DNA of 38,464 nucleotides from Terriglobia bacterium (GTDB lineage Bacteria; Acidobacteriota; Terriglobia; Bryobacterales; Bryobacteraceae), in the NCBI GenBank assembly GCA_021325175.1, contig JAJPHS010000098.1:1-38464 (forward strand), read 5' to 3'. Below are positions 24,891 to 32,801 of this stretch, in pieces. The notes beneath the pieces are model-generated. The model was not told where the DNA came from and searched no databases. It saw only the letters and a list, made by a program, of their open reading frames with translations. Position 1 is the first letter of the stretch. Each line of letters begins with the position of its first letter. The position numbers were made by a program, and so were the translations under genes.

Positions 24891-25157
24891 ATGAAACTCC
24901 AGAACTCCGGAAAACGCGGCAAAGCCCCGATGCGGATCCCGCAGATCCCGATGGAGTGGATGGATCCAATGAGCTGGCGGTTGCCGTCGGGGAAAGCGCT
25001 TGCGGAATTTTGGCTTCAGTCGGGATTTCTGGCGCCGCTGATGATCGGCTCGCCGGCGATCTGGAGGAAGGCGAAAGGGACCGCGCCGGCGGTGCTGGCG
25101 GCGAAGAAAGTTCAGGAGGGGCCGGATCAATCCGGCAACTTTCGAGAAACGAGATGA
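24891..25157 (+). CDS. Small protein of unknown function at the head of the Tad/Cpa locus
   Basis: 88 aa, basic and rich in Met/Pro/Trp in its first half (MRIPQIPMEWMDPMSWRLPS) with a hydrophobic patch FWLQSGFLAPLMIGSPAIW (about 41-59) that may be membrane-associated. Its TGA overlaps the ATG of the prepilin peptidase (ATGA), and its codon choice (many GCG, CCG, CTG) resembles neighbouring genes, whereas the overlapping frame gives an acidic Gly/Ala/Asp-rich shadow. The ribosome-binding site is weak. Not a recognisable Flp pilin (no pilin-type leader or Glu-Tyr motif). Confidence 0.5.
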   Translation: MKLQNSGKRGKAPMRIPQIPMEWMDPMSWRLPSGKALAEFWLQSGFLAPLMIGSPAIWRKAKGTAPAVLAAKKVQEGPDQSGNFRETR

Positions 25158-25612
25158 CGGCGCAGATCTGGATCGCGATTCTGGTGGGCGTGGCGGCGAT
25201 AATCGATGACCTGAGACGGCGCCGGATTGCGAACTGGATTCCAGTGGCCGCGCTGGCGGGCGGTTTCGGCTGGCAGATCGGCCAGCACGGCGCCTGGGGG
25301 GCGGTGCAGGCGATTTCGGGAACGGCGGCGGGATTCGCGGTGTTTTTGACGTTTTATCTGCTCGGCGGAATGGGCGGAGGCGATGTGAAGTTGATGGCCG
25401 GATTCGGCGCGCTGCTGGGATGGCCGGGCATTTTGTGGGCCGCGCTGTGGACTGCGTTTATCGGCGGAGTCCTGGCCGTGGCGGCGTTGGCGGGGAAAGC
25501 GGCATGGCGCGGGATTCGGGGCAGGAACAGAGGAAACGGGGAAAAGGAATCGATCCCCTACGCACCGGCGATCGCGCTGGGCGTGTGGTTGGCGCTGGTT
25601 CCGAAGGGATGA
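25154..25612 (+). CDS. cpaA: A24-type prepilin peptidase (CpaA/TadV)
   Basis: 152 aa from ATG 25154; an apparent 254-aa reading from 24848 adds a non-coding-like N-terminus. It is the short peptidase form without an N-methyltransferase domain. Catalytic aspartates are Asp18/Asp19 in IIDDLRRRRIANW and Asp77 in GGMGGGDVKLMAGFGALLG. Four to five membrane spans surround them. The enzyme cleaves the leader of Flp-type prepilins at the inner membrane. It is followed 16 bp later by cpaB with a good ribosome-binding site (GGAGG). Confidence 0.9.
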   Translation: MTAQIWIAILVGVAAIIDDLRRRRIANWIPVAALAGGFGWQIGQHGAWGAVQAISGTAAGFAVFLTFYLLGGMGGGDVKLMAGFGALLGWPGILWAALWTAFIGGVLAVAALAGKAAWRGIRGRNRGNGEKESIPYAPAIALGVWLALVPKG

Positions 25613-25628
25613 GGCTGGAGGAAAAAAT

Positions 25629-26519
25629 ATGGATCGCAGGTTTCTAACCGTGCTGGGCGTGAGCCTGGTTTTCGCGCTGGTGGTTTCCAGCGTGTTTTAC
25701 CAGATGACGGCGCGTTCGACCCCCACGAAAAACGACAACACCGCCACCAAGGATGTGGTGGTGGCGACGCATCCGATGGGCGTCGGGGTCATGGTCAAGC
25801 CGGCGGACGTGAAGGTCGTCAAGATCGCTGCCGACGCGTTTCCCAAGGGCGCATTCAGCAAGGTGGAAGATGTGCTGGACCGGCCGGTGATATCGAACAT
25901 CCTGCTGGATGAGCCGATTCTCGAGGGACGCCTGGCGGCCAAGGGCAGCGGGCTGGGACTGGCGCCGACGATTCCAGTGGGGATGCGCGCGGTGACGGTG
26001 CGGGTGAACGACGTCGCCTCGGTCGCCGGATTCGTTTTGCCGGGCATGCACGTCGACGTGCTGGTGACGGGTCACCCGCCCAACGGTGAAACCGATATGA
26101 CGACCACGGTGCTGCAAAATATGCTGGTGCTTTCGGCCGGGCAGACGATGCAGCCGGATGCGCGTGGCAATGCGATCAACGCGCCGACGGTAACGCTGCT
26201 GGCCACCCCGGAGCAGGCCGAGACGTTGATTTTGGCGGGCGCCGACGGGCGAATCCAGTTGGTGCTGCGAAATTCGAGCGATCAGACGGTGGAAAAGACG
26301 CCCGGAACGATGGTCAGCGAGCTGTACAGCGGCCACCGTCCGGCGCCGAAGCCGGAAGCCGCGCCCAAGCCGCGCCCGCGAACAGTGGCTAAGGCCGCGC
26401 CGGTTCCGCTTCCCGCCGCCGCCACTCCGGCGCCGCCGCCGCCGCCCGATCAGATCGTGGTGATCCGCGGAACCCAGCGCACGGTGGAGACGATCCCGAA
26501 CGGAGCGTCGAAGAACTGA
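25629..26519 (+). CDS. cpaB: Flp pilus assembly protein CpaB/RcpC
   Basis: 296 aa. One N-terminal membrane anchor (about 5-27), then an SAF-like domain (KDVVVATHPMGVGVMVKPAD, residues about 42-61) and the RcpC/CpaB domain with PVGMRAVTVRVNDVASVAGF and VLPGMHVDVLVTG (about 117-150). The C-terminus (about 235-280) is a Pro/Ala/Lys-rich linker (AAPKPRPRTVAKAAP) ending in a short VIRGTQRTVE segment, which could span the periplasm or contact peptidoglycan. CpaB is periplasmic and thought to stabilise the secretin. ATG follows GGAGG at normal distance. Confidence 0.93.
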   Translation: MDRRFLTVLGVSLVFALVVSSVFYQMTARSTPTKNDNTATKDVVVATHPMGVGVMVKPADVKVVKIAADAFPKGAFSKVEDVLDRPVISNILLDEPILEGRLAAKGSGLGLAPTIPVGMRAVTVRVNDVASVAGFVLPGMHVDVLVTGHPPNGETDMTTTVLQNMLVLSAGQTMQPDARGNAINAPTVTLLATPEQAETLILAGADGRIQLVLRNSSDQTVEKTPGTMVSELYSGHRPAPKPEAAPKPRPRTVAKAAPVPLPAAATPAPPPPPDQIVVIRGTQRTVETIPNGASKN

Positions 26520-26557
26520 GTGGAACCGAGCCTTTGCCATTAAATGAGGAACTGAAC

Positions 26558-27925
26558 ATGACCAGATCGAGAATGATTTCCTTGTTTGCGCCGCTTACCT
26601 TCGCCGCCGCGCTTGTGGCGCAAAGCGCCGAGGACCTTCGCCTGACCGTGGGCAAGAGCGTCGTGATCGATTATCCTTCCGACATCCGGCAGATATCGAC
26701 CAGTAATCCGGACGTCATCGACGCCAGTCCGGTCACCACGCGCGAGTTGCTGATGCATGGCAAGGGGTTGGGGAACGCCACCATGATCGTGTGGAGCAAA
26801 ACCGGCCAGCGCACTTTCTACAACGTCACCGTCGATATGAACCTGGACCCGTTGAAACGCGCGCTGCGCGAATCCTTCCCCAATGAAAAGATCATTCCGG
26901 TCAGCTCTCGCGACACCATCACGCTTGACGGCCAGGTGACGAGCAAGGACGTGCAGGATCGCGCGGCGGTGATCGCGGCGTCCTTCGCCAAGACGGTGGT
27001 CAACAATCTGCAACTGAACGCGCCGGCGCCGCCGGTGGACAAGCAGGTGCTGCTGCGGGTGCGTTTCGCAGAGCTCGACCGCAGCAGGGAACTGCAATAC
27101 GGCGTAAACCTGTTCGGCCTCGCGGGCCAGACGCAAGTTGGAGCCAGCACGGGACAGTTTTCGCCGTTGAGCCTCACCGGGACGTCCCAGATTCAGGGAG
27201 GAACGGGTTCGATCGGAGGAGTTCAAGGATCGCAGGGAACCAGCATCGTCACCATCTCCAAGGCGCTGAGTATTTTCGCCTTCGATCCGAAGTTGAATCT
27301 GGGCGCGCTGATTCAGGCGCTGCAAAGCGAGAATATTCTGCAAACGCTGGCTGAGCCGAATCTGGTCACCACCAATGGCAAGGAAGCCTCATTCCTGGTG
27401 GGCGGCGAATTTCCGGTGCCGGTGCTGCAAGGCGGCGCCAACTCCGGCGCGGTGACGGTTCAATATCGCGAGTTCGGCATCCGGCTCATCTTCACGCCGC
27501 TGGTCACTCCGAACCACACCATCAAGATGCATCTGCATCAGGAAGTTTCGGCGCTCGACTATAGCAACGCCGTGGTGCTCAACGGATTCACGATTCCCGG
27601 GCTCACCTCGCGCAAAGCTGAGACGGACGTTGAGCTGGGAGAAGGACAGAGCTTTGTGATCGCGGGCCTGGTGAACAATCAGGAGACCGAAGCTTTCCAG
27701 AAGATCCCGGTTCTGGGAAGCCTGCCAATCTTCGGCTCGCTGTTCAAGTCCAAGGACGAGAAAAAGAACCGCACGGACCTGGTGGTGCTGGTGACGCCGG
27801 AAATTACCGAGCCGCTCGGCGTCAGCGACGCCAAACCCGATCTGTACATGCCGCGCGATTTCCTGGTGCGGCTCGACTCCAATACGGCGGCGCAGTCGCA
27901 GAAGAAATCGAAGAAGAGCAACTGA
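26558..27925 (+). CDS. cpaC: Secretin CpaC/RcpA of the Flp/Tad pilus
   Basis: 455 aa from ATG 26558 (GAGGA upstream); an in-frame TTG at 26534 is less likely. A signal peptide precedes the pilus-assembly N-terminal domain (LRLTVGKSVVIDYPSDIRQI; about 25-95) and a BON-like segment (ITLDGQVTSKDVQDRAAVIA). The secretin core begins near residue 165 (QVLLRVRFAELDRS) and ends with VPVLGSLPIFGSLFKSK and ELVVLVTPEI-like DLVVLVTPEIT. It forms the outer-membrane channel for the pilus. A Gly/Ser/Thr-rich loop (about 195-230) may be the gate. No pilotin gene is adjacent. Confidence 0.95.
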   Translation: MTRSRMISLFAPLTFAAALVAQSAEDLRLTVGKSVVIDYPSDIRQISTSNPDVIDASPVTTRELLMHGKGLGNATMIVWSKTGQRTFYNVTVDMNLDPLKRALRESFPNEKIIPVSSRDTITLDGQVTSKDVQDRAAVIAASFAKTVVNNLQLNAPAPPVDKQVLLRVRFAELDRSRELQYGVNLFGLAGQTQVGASTGQFSPLSLTGTSQIQGGTGSIGGVQGSQGTSIVTISKALSIFAFDPKLNLGALIQALQSENILQTLAEPNLVTTNGKEASFLVGGEFPVPVLQGGANSGAVTVQYREFGIRLIFTPLVTPNHTIKMHLHQEVSALDYSNAVVLNGFTIPGLTSRKAETDVELGEGQSFVIAGLVNNQETEAFQKIPVLGSLPIFGSLFKSKDEKKNRTDLVVLVTPEITEPLGVSDAKPDLYMPRDFLVRLDSNTAAQSQKKSKKSN

Positions 27926-27941
27926 AGCCGAGGACAACAGC

Positions 27942-29135
27942 GTGCCTGCGCAGAATGAGCCGGAACTCGCAGCGGTACTGATCGCGCCCGATCGGGAGCT
28001 GGCGCGCGAGTTTTTGGACACGCTTCCACGGACGCGAGCCTTTCAGATCCTGGCGGACCTGAAGAGCTATCCGCCGCAGCAGACGCTGGAGATTCGCGCG
28101 CGGCAACTGAAGCCGCAGGTGGTGCTGCTCGATCTTGCGACGGACCTGGCGGCGGCGACGGAGCTGATCAAATCGGTTACGCAGATGACGCCGCCGGTCC
28201 AGGTGGTCGGGCTGCACACGCGCAATGACGCGACGGCGATTCTGCAATCGTTGCGCGCGGGCGCGGTGGAATTTTTGTATGCGCCGTTTGATCCGGCGAC
28301 GCAGCGCGACGCGATCACGCGCCTCCGGAAGCTGTGCGTGATCGAAACCAAGCAGGAGCCGGAGCTGGGCATGGTGGTCGGATTCGCCAGTTCGAAACCG
28401 GGATCGGGTGCCTCCACCGTGGCGACGCAGACGGCGTTTTCCCTGCATCGCGTGACCGGAAAAAAAATTCTGCTGGCGGATTTTGATCTGACCGGCGGCA
28501 CCATCGGATTCTATCTGAAGCTGAGCCACAACTATTCGCTGGTGGACGCGTTGCAGCACGCCGAGCATCTGGACTTGGCGCTGTGGAATTCGCTGACGGT
28601 GAACTACGGCGGCCTCGATATTCTGCCGGCTCCGGCGGCGCCCTATGCCGATCCGATCGACGGGACGCGGCTCCGGATTTTAATCGATCACGCGCGGCAG
28701 ATGTACGACTGGGTGATTCTCGACCTGCCGAGCGTGTTCCAGCGCATCTCGTTGATGGCGATCTCGGAATGCGAGCGCGCCTTTCTGGTTTCAACCGGCG
28801 AGCTGCCCAGCCTGCATCTGACCGTGAAGGCGCTGAAGCTGGTGGACAATCTCGGCTTCCCCAAGGATCGTTTTCAGGTTCTGGTGAACCGCGTCGATAA
28901 GCGCGTGGATATCGGCGTGGCGGACATGGAAAAACTTTTCGGCACGCCAGTGCACGCGGTTTTGCCGAACGACTATTTTTCGCTGCATCGGGTGGTGACG
29001 CTCGGCCAGCCGCTGGGCGCCGAAGGCGAGCTGGGCCGCTCGATTGAGAATGTGGCCAAGCGGCTGAGCGGGGCGGCCGGCGCAACGCGCAAATCGGCGC
29101 TGGCGGCGTTAAAGCCCGCCTTTTCGCAAGCGTGA
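27942..29135 (+). CDS. cpaE: CpaE/TadZ-like ATPase with pseudo-receiver
   Basis: 397 aa from GTG 27942. Residues about 10-130 have a receiver-like fold (VVLLDLATD holds a candidate Asp) followed by a MinD/ParA-type ATPase domain. The P-loop is Lys152-Pro-Gly-Ser-Gly-Ala-Ser-Thr: the deviant signature lysine is kept but the normal Walker lysine is replaced by Ala157, as in CpaE/TadZ proteins with GAST/GATT loops. The switch region LLADFDLTGGTIGFYL and the later WVILDLPSVF are present. CpaE/TadZ proteins place the pilus machine at the pole. Confidence 0.9.
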   Translation: MPAQNEPELAAVLIAPDRELAREFLDTLPRTRAFQILADLKSYPPQQTLEIRARQLKPQVVLLDLATDLAAATELIKSVTQMTPPVQVVGLHTRNDATAILQSLRAGAVEFLYAPFDPATQRDAITRLRKLCVIETKQEPELGMVVGFASSKPGSGASTVATQTAFSLHRVTGKKILLADFDLTGGTIGFYLKLSHNYSLVDALQHAEHLDLALWNSLTVNYGGLDILPAPAAPYADPIDGTRLRILIDHARQMYDWVILDLPSVFQRISLMAISECERAFLVSTGELPSLHLTVKALKLVDNLGFPKDRFQVLVNRVDKRVDIGVADMEKLFGTPVHAVLPNDYFSLHRVVTLGQPLGAEGELGRSIENVAKRLSGAAGATRKSALAALKPAFSQA

Positions 29136-29152
29136 AGGTTTAAACGGAGTTT

Positions 29153-30520
29153 ATGTTTTCGACGATTGATAACGGGTCCAAGAATAATCAACAGGTTTCC
29201 TGGGAGCAGCGGCTGCTGAAGAACTCCGCGCGGCCCAAGGCCAGCCTGAAGCCGGAGTATCAGGAACTGAAGTTCACGCTCCATCGCAAGCTGGTGGACA
29301 AGATCAACCTGGAAGCGCTGGCGACCATCGACAACCAGCGCATCCGCAGCGAAGTTCGCAACGCGGTGATCGCGTTAATCGACGCCGAGCCGACGCTGCT
29401 CAGCTCGCTTGAAAAGCAGCAGATCAGCGATGAGGTGCTGGACGAAGTTTTCGGCCTCGGACCGCTCGAGCCGCTGCTTCAGGACCCCACGATTTCCGAT
29501 ATTCTCGTCAACACTTATAAGCAGGTCTATGTGGAGCGGCGTGGATTGCTGGAGCTGACCAGCGTCAGCTTCCGCGACGACCAGCACCTGTTACGCATCA
29601 TCGACAAGATCGTCAGCCAGGTGGGACGGCGCATCGACGAGTCGACGCCGATGGTGGACGCGCGCCTGAGCGACGGATCGCGCGTCAACGCGATCATTCC
29701 TCCGCTGGCGGTCGACGGCCCGCTGCTCTCGATCCGCCGCTTTTCAACGGACAAGTTGATGCCGGCCGATCTGGTGGAGCGCAAGGCCATGACGGCGGGC
29801 ATGATGGAACTGCTCGAAGCGGCGGTGAAGGCCAAGATGAACATCATCGTCGCCGGCGGAACGGGCGCCGGAAAAACTACACTGCTCAACGCGCTGTCGG
29901 CGTTCATCAACGGCAAAGAGCGGATCGTCACCATCGAGGACGCGGCCGAATTGCAGTTGAAGCAGCCGCATGTCGCGCGCCTGGAAACCCGCCCGCCGAA
30001 CATCGAGGGACACGGCGCGGTGCGGCAGCGCGAGCTGCTGGTGAACAGCTTGCGTATGCGTCCGGATCGCATCATCGTCGGCGAGGTCCGCGGCGAGGAA
30101 GCGCTGGATATGTTACAGGCCATGAACACGGGCCATGACGGATCGCTGACGACGGTGCACGCCAACTCCCCGCGCGACGCCGTTTCGCGCCTGGAAGTGA
30201 TGGTGTCGCTCGCCAACTCCAACATGCAGCTCACCTCGATCCGGCAGCAGATCGCCAGCGCGGTGAATCTGCTGGTGCAGGCCGCGCGCCTGAGCGATGG
30301 CTCGCGCCGCGTGGTCTCGCTGACGGAAGTGACCGGCATGGAAGGCGAGATCGTGACGCTTCAAGATCTGTTCGTATTCGAAAAACGCGGGCTTGATCCG
30401 GACGGGAAAGTGGTGGGCCGATTCGCCGCCACCGGCATTCGTCCCAAATTCTACGAAAAGTTACTCAGCGCCGGCATTCGTTTGCGGCCGGACCTGTTCG
30501 ACGAAGTAATGGAGGTCTGA
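29153..30520 (+). CDS. cpaF: Secretion/assembly motor ATPase CpaF/TadA
   Basis: 455 aa, full length for the GSPII_E/VirB11-type motor. The N-terminal domain contains [20 protein letters not shown]; the Walker A is GGTGAGKTT at 235-243 with Lys241. The Walker B/Asp box follows in [20 protein letters not shown], and the His box in [11 protein letters not shown]. It powers Flp pilin polymerisation from the cytoplasm with TadB and TadC. The tandem order with cpaE upstream and tadB 3 bp downstream is canonical. Confidence 0.96.
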   Translation: MFSTIDNGSKNNQQVSWEQRLLKNSARPKASLKPEYQELKFTLHRKLVDKINLEALATIDNQRIRSEVRNAVIALIDAEPTLLSSLEKQQISDEVLDEVFGLGPLEPLLQDPTISDILVNTYKQVYVERRGLLELTSVSFRDDQHLLRIIDKIVSQVGRRIDESTPMVDARLSDGSRVNAIIPPLAVDGPLLSIRRFSTDKLMPADLVERKAMTAGMMELLEAAVKAKMNIIVAGGTGAGKTTLLNALSAFINGKERIVTIEDAAELQLKQPHVARLETRPPNIEGHGAVRQRELLVNSLRMRPDRIIVGEVRGEEALDMLQAMNTGHDGSLTTVHANSPRDAVSRLEVMVSLANSNMQLTSIRQQIASAVNLLVQAARLSDGSRRVVSLTEVTGMEGEIVTLQDLFVFEKRGLDPDGKVVGRFAATGIRPKFYEKLLSAGIRLRPDLFDEVMEV

Positions 30521-30523
30521 CGC

Positions 30524-31498
30524 ATGGGCTTAATCGGTTTTTTGATATTGATCTGGGCCGCCGCGATCGCCGGCTGGTTCCTGGTGTCGAAGTACGTCAA
30601 GTCGTCGGACGTGGATCGCATCAAGGCGCGCCTGGCCGTGACCACAAAGGGAAAAACCAAGAAGGCGAAGAGCGACGGCCAGCCGAGCGTGATCCAGCAG
30701 GAGCAGGTGGTCAAGAACCCGCTGGCGCACTTGCTGGTAGAAAAATGGAACCTGGCGCCGAGGCTGGGGACGCTGCTCGAACAGGCGGGTTTAAATTGGC
30801 CGCCGGCAAGGCTGGTGCAGATGAGCATCGTCTGCTTCGCCGTGGGGTTCGCTTTCGGATGGATCGCTTTGCCGATCGCGCGCGGGCTCGCGCTGCTGAC
30901 GGGCGTCGCGGCGGCGGCCGGTCCGTTTGTTTACGTGTACCTGAAGCGCAAGGCGCGGCTGCGGCGATTTGAATCGATTTTCCCGGATGCGCTCGAATTC
31001 GTTTCGCGATCGATGCGTGCCGGTCATGCGTTTTCGGTTTCGCTCGAAATGATTCATCGCGAGTTTCAGGAGCCGGTGGCGGGCGAGTTCCGGCGGACGT
31101 TCGAGGAACACAACCTCGGCCTGCCAATCGAGATCGCGCTGCAAAAGCTGGCCACGCGTGTTCCCTCGCTCGACGTGCACTTTTTTGTCTCCGCGGTGCT
31201 GTTGCAAAAGCGCACCGGCGGCAATCTCGCGGAAATTCTGGACAAGCTCGCCTATGTGATCCGCGAGCGCTTCAAGCTGCGCGGGCGAATCCGCGCGGTA
31301 AGCGCGCATGGCCGCATGACGGCGACCGCGCTCAGCGCGATTCCGATGGTGGTGGCCGTTCTGATGTTCTACACCAACCCGGATTACGTGAAGTTTTTCT
31401 TTACCGACGACACCGGCAACATCATGATGCTCGCCGCGATCGCGTTGCAGGTGATCGGCTACCTGATCATGAAAAAAATCGTGAATATCGAGGTCTAA
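30524..31498 (+). CDS. tadB: Inner-membrane platform protein TadB
   Basis: 324 aa. One N-terminal span (about 5-25), a pair of spans around 100-135, a cytoplasmic T2SSF (GspF-type) domain with FPDALEFVSRSMRAGHAFSV and LQKRTGGNLAEILDKLAYVI, and two C-terminal spans. The T2SSF signature QKRTGGNLAEIL is clear. ATG follows GGAGG at the end of cpaF. TadB and TadC form the platform on which CpaF acts. Confidence 0.94.
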   Translation: MGLIGFLILIWAAAIAGWFLVSKYVKSSDVDRIKARLAVTTKGKTKKAKSDGQPSVIQQEQVVKNPLAHLLVEKWNLAPRLGTLLEQAGLNWPPARLVQMSIVCFAVGFAFGWIALPIARGLALLTGVAAAAGPFVYVYLKRKARLRRFESIFPDALEFVSRSMRAGHAFSVSLEMIHREFQEPVAGEFRRTFEEHNLGLPIEIALQKLATRVPSLDVHFFVSAVLLQKRTGGNLAEILDKLAYVIRERFKLRGRIRAVSAHGRMTATALSAIPMVVAVLMFYTNPDYVKFFFTDDTGNIMMLAAIALQVIGYLIMKKIVNIEV

Positions 31499-31501
31499 AC
31501 C

Positions 31502-32416
31502 ATGTTTGTTGTAACCGTGCTGCTATTCATCGCGCTGGCCGTGGGCGTTGCGCTGGCCGGAATGAAGATGTACGTCCGGCCCAAGGAAGCGATGGAGCGC
31601 GTGGCTGGCGGCATCGATCCGGGCGAGCAGATCCCGGCGCACCCGAGCCTGGCGTTTCACGATCTGATCAAGAAGCTGGGCAACATCGTTCCCCAGTCGC
31701 CCAAGGACGTCACGGTGATGCAGCGCCGGCTGATTCGCGCCGGCATGCGCAATGAAAATTCGCTGAAGATCCTCTATGGCGCCAAGGTCGCCTGCGGAAT
31801 CGCGCTGCCGCTGATCGCCGCCGTCGCGCTCACCGGCTCCGGCGCCGAAGCCGGGAATAAGTTCGGAACCGTGCTGATCGCGGCCGCGGCCGGATTCTTC
31901 GGACCGAACGAGTATGTGCGCCGCGTGGCCGCGCGCCGCCAGCGCGAAATCGCGCGCGGGCTGCCAAATGCGCTCGATCTGCTGGTGGTTTGCGTCGAGA
32001 GCGGACTCGGGCTGGATCAGGCGATCCTTCAGGTTTCAAAAGAACTGGATAAGGCGCATCCGGAGATCAGCGAAGAGTTCGGTCTGGTCAATCTGGAGCT
32101 GAAAGCGGGTAAGCGCCGCGTCGAGGCGCTGCGCAATTTGGCCGAGCGCACCGGCGTGGACGATCTGAAGAAACTGGTCGCCGTGCTGATTCAAGCCGAC
32201 CGCTTCGGAACCGGCGTCGCGCAGAGCTTGCGCGCCCACGCCGATTTCATGCGCGTCCAGGCGCGCCAGGTGGCCGAGGAAAAGGCTGCCAAGCTCGGAG
32301 TGAAGCTGGTTTTTCCGATTTTCTTCTGCATCCTGCCGTCGCTGTTTGTCGTGACGGTGGGACCGGTGATCTGCAAGATCATGCGGGAGCTGCTGCCCAT
32401 GATGAACAACATTTGA
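31502..32416 (+). CDS. tadC: Inner-membrane platform protein TadC
   Basis: 304 aa, T2SSF-domain partner of TadB beginning 3 bp after its stop. It has an N-terminal span, two spans around 90-135, the T2SSF segment LPNALDLLVVCVESGLGLDQ and RTGVDDLKKLVAVLIQADRFGTGVAQSL (given here as two neighbouring parts), and a C-terminal span ending in an ILPSLFVVTVGPVICKI helix. No pilus gene follows on this strand in the window. Confidence 0.94.
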   Translation: MFVVTVLLFIALAVGVALAGMKMYVRPKEAMERVAGGIDPGEQIPAHPSLAFHDLIKKLGNIVPQSPKDVTVMQRRLIRAGMRNENSLKILYGAKVACGIALPLIAAVALTGSGAEAGNKFGTVLIAAAAGFFGPNEYVRRVAARRQREIARGLPNALDLLVVCVESGLGLDQAILQVSKELDKAHPEISEEFGLVNLELKAGKRRVEALRNLAERTGVDDLKKLVAVLIQADRFGTGVAQSLRAHADFMRVQARQVAEEKAAKLGVKLVFPIFFCILPSLFVVTVGPVICKIMRELLPMMNNI

Positions 32417-32420
32417 AACC

Positions 32421-32471
32421 GCCGCGAGCCGGAAGCTGGCGGCTGTCATCGCGCCGGCTCTGGCTCGCGGC
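32421..32471 (+). terminator. Large inverted repeat after tadC, candidate terminator
   Basis: GCCGCGAGCC (32421-32430) and GGCTCGCGGC (32462-32471) form a perfect 10-bp stem enclosing a 31-nt loop that itself contains CCGGCTC able to pair with GAGCCGG in the left arm. It begins 4 bp after the tadC stop and is followed by CTTTT at about 32481. The T-run is short and offset, so it is not a textbook intrinsic terminator; a processing or attenuation hairpin is an alternative. Confidence 0.45.
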
Positions 32472-32551
32472 CGCGGAATGCTTTTAGTACCTCCCTAAAG
32501 GTTAGGACTAGAAGCGCCGAATTGATTCTTGTCAGGAAAGGAGAGGAAACG

Positions 32552-32644
32552 ATGGACACTTCCACTGTTCGAATCGTTTGTGCTGTGCTGGCGATCCTGT
32601 TTTTGGGGATCATCGTGCTGCGCCGCAAGAAGAACGCCGAGTAA
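32552..32644 (+). CDS. 30-aa single-span membrane micro-protein
   Basis: A very small gene with a strong ribosome-binding region (AAGGAGAGG, about 6-9 bases before ATG 32552). The product has a short polar start (MDTSTVRIV), a hydrophobic helix of about 16 residues (CAVLAILFLGIIVL) and a positively charged tail (RRKKNAE), so it should insert N-out/C-in. Similar mini membrane proteins occur in acidobacteria, but no function is known to me. It stands alone between the pilus genes and the beta-propeller gene. Not a pilin: no type IV/Flp leader. Confidence 0.6.
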   Translation: MDTSTVRIVCAVLAILFLGIIVLRRKKNAE

Positions 32645-32801
32645 GCAAGGTAAGGAAGCGGGAGCAATCGAGGGGCGAGTGTGCGCGTGAAGGGTGTGAA
32701 CTCGGAATGGCGCGGGCCTGGTTTGAAAGACGCGAAGCCCGCGCCGTTGCTGAAGTGAGTCGTGGAGGAAAAGAAGTTACCGGAGGGACGGAGTTCAAGT
32801 T

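Noticed and set aside
24848..25153. N-terminal extension of the prepilin peptidase
   Set aside because: Acidic Gly/Ala/Asp-rich composition, spacing of its AAGGAG to the ATG is too long, and a better small gene lies in another frame ending at the peptidase ATG.
24891..25157. The 88-aa protein as the missing Flp pilin
   Set aside because: It lacks the prepilin leader, the Glu-Tyr motif after the cleavage site and a continuous 20-residue hydrophobic helix at the N-terminus.
28383..28421. CpaE P-loop as a broken ATPase
   Set aside because: Loss of the second P-loop lysine (Ala instead) is common in CpaE/TadZ proteins, so it is not evidence of inactivation specific to this genome.
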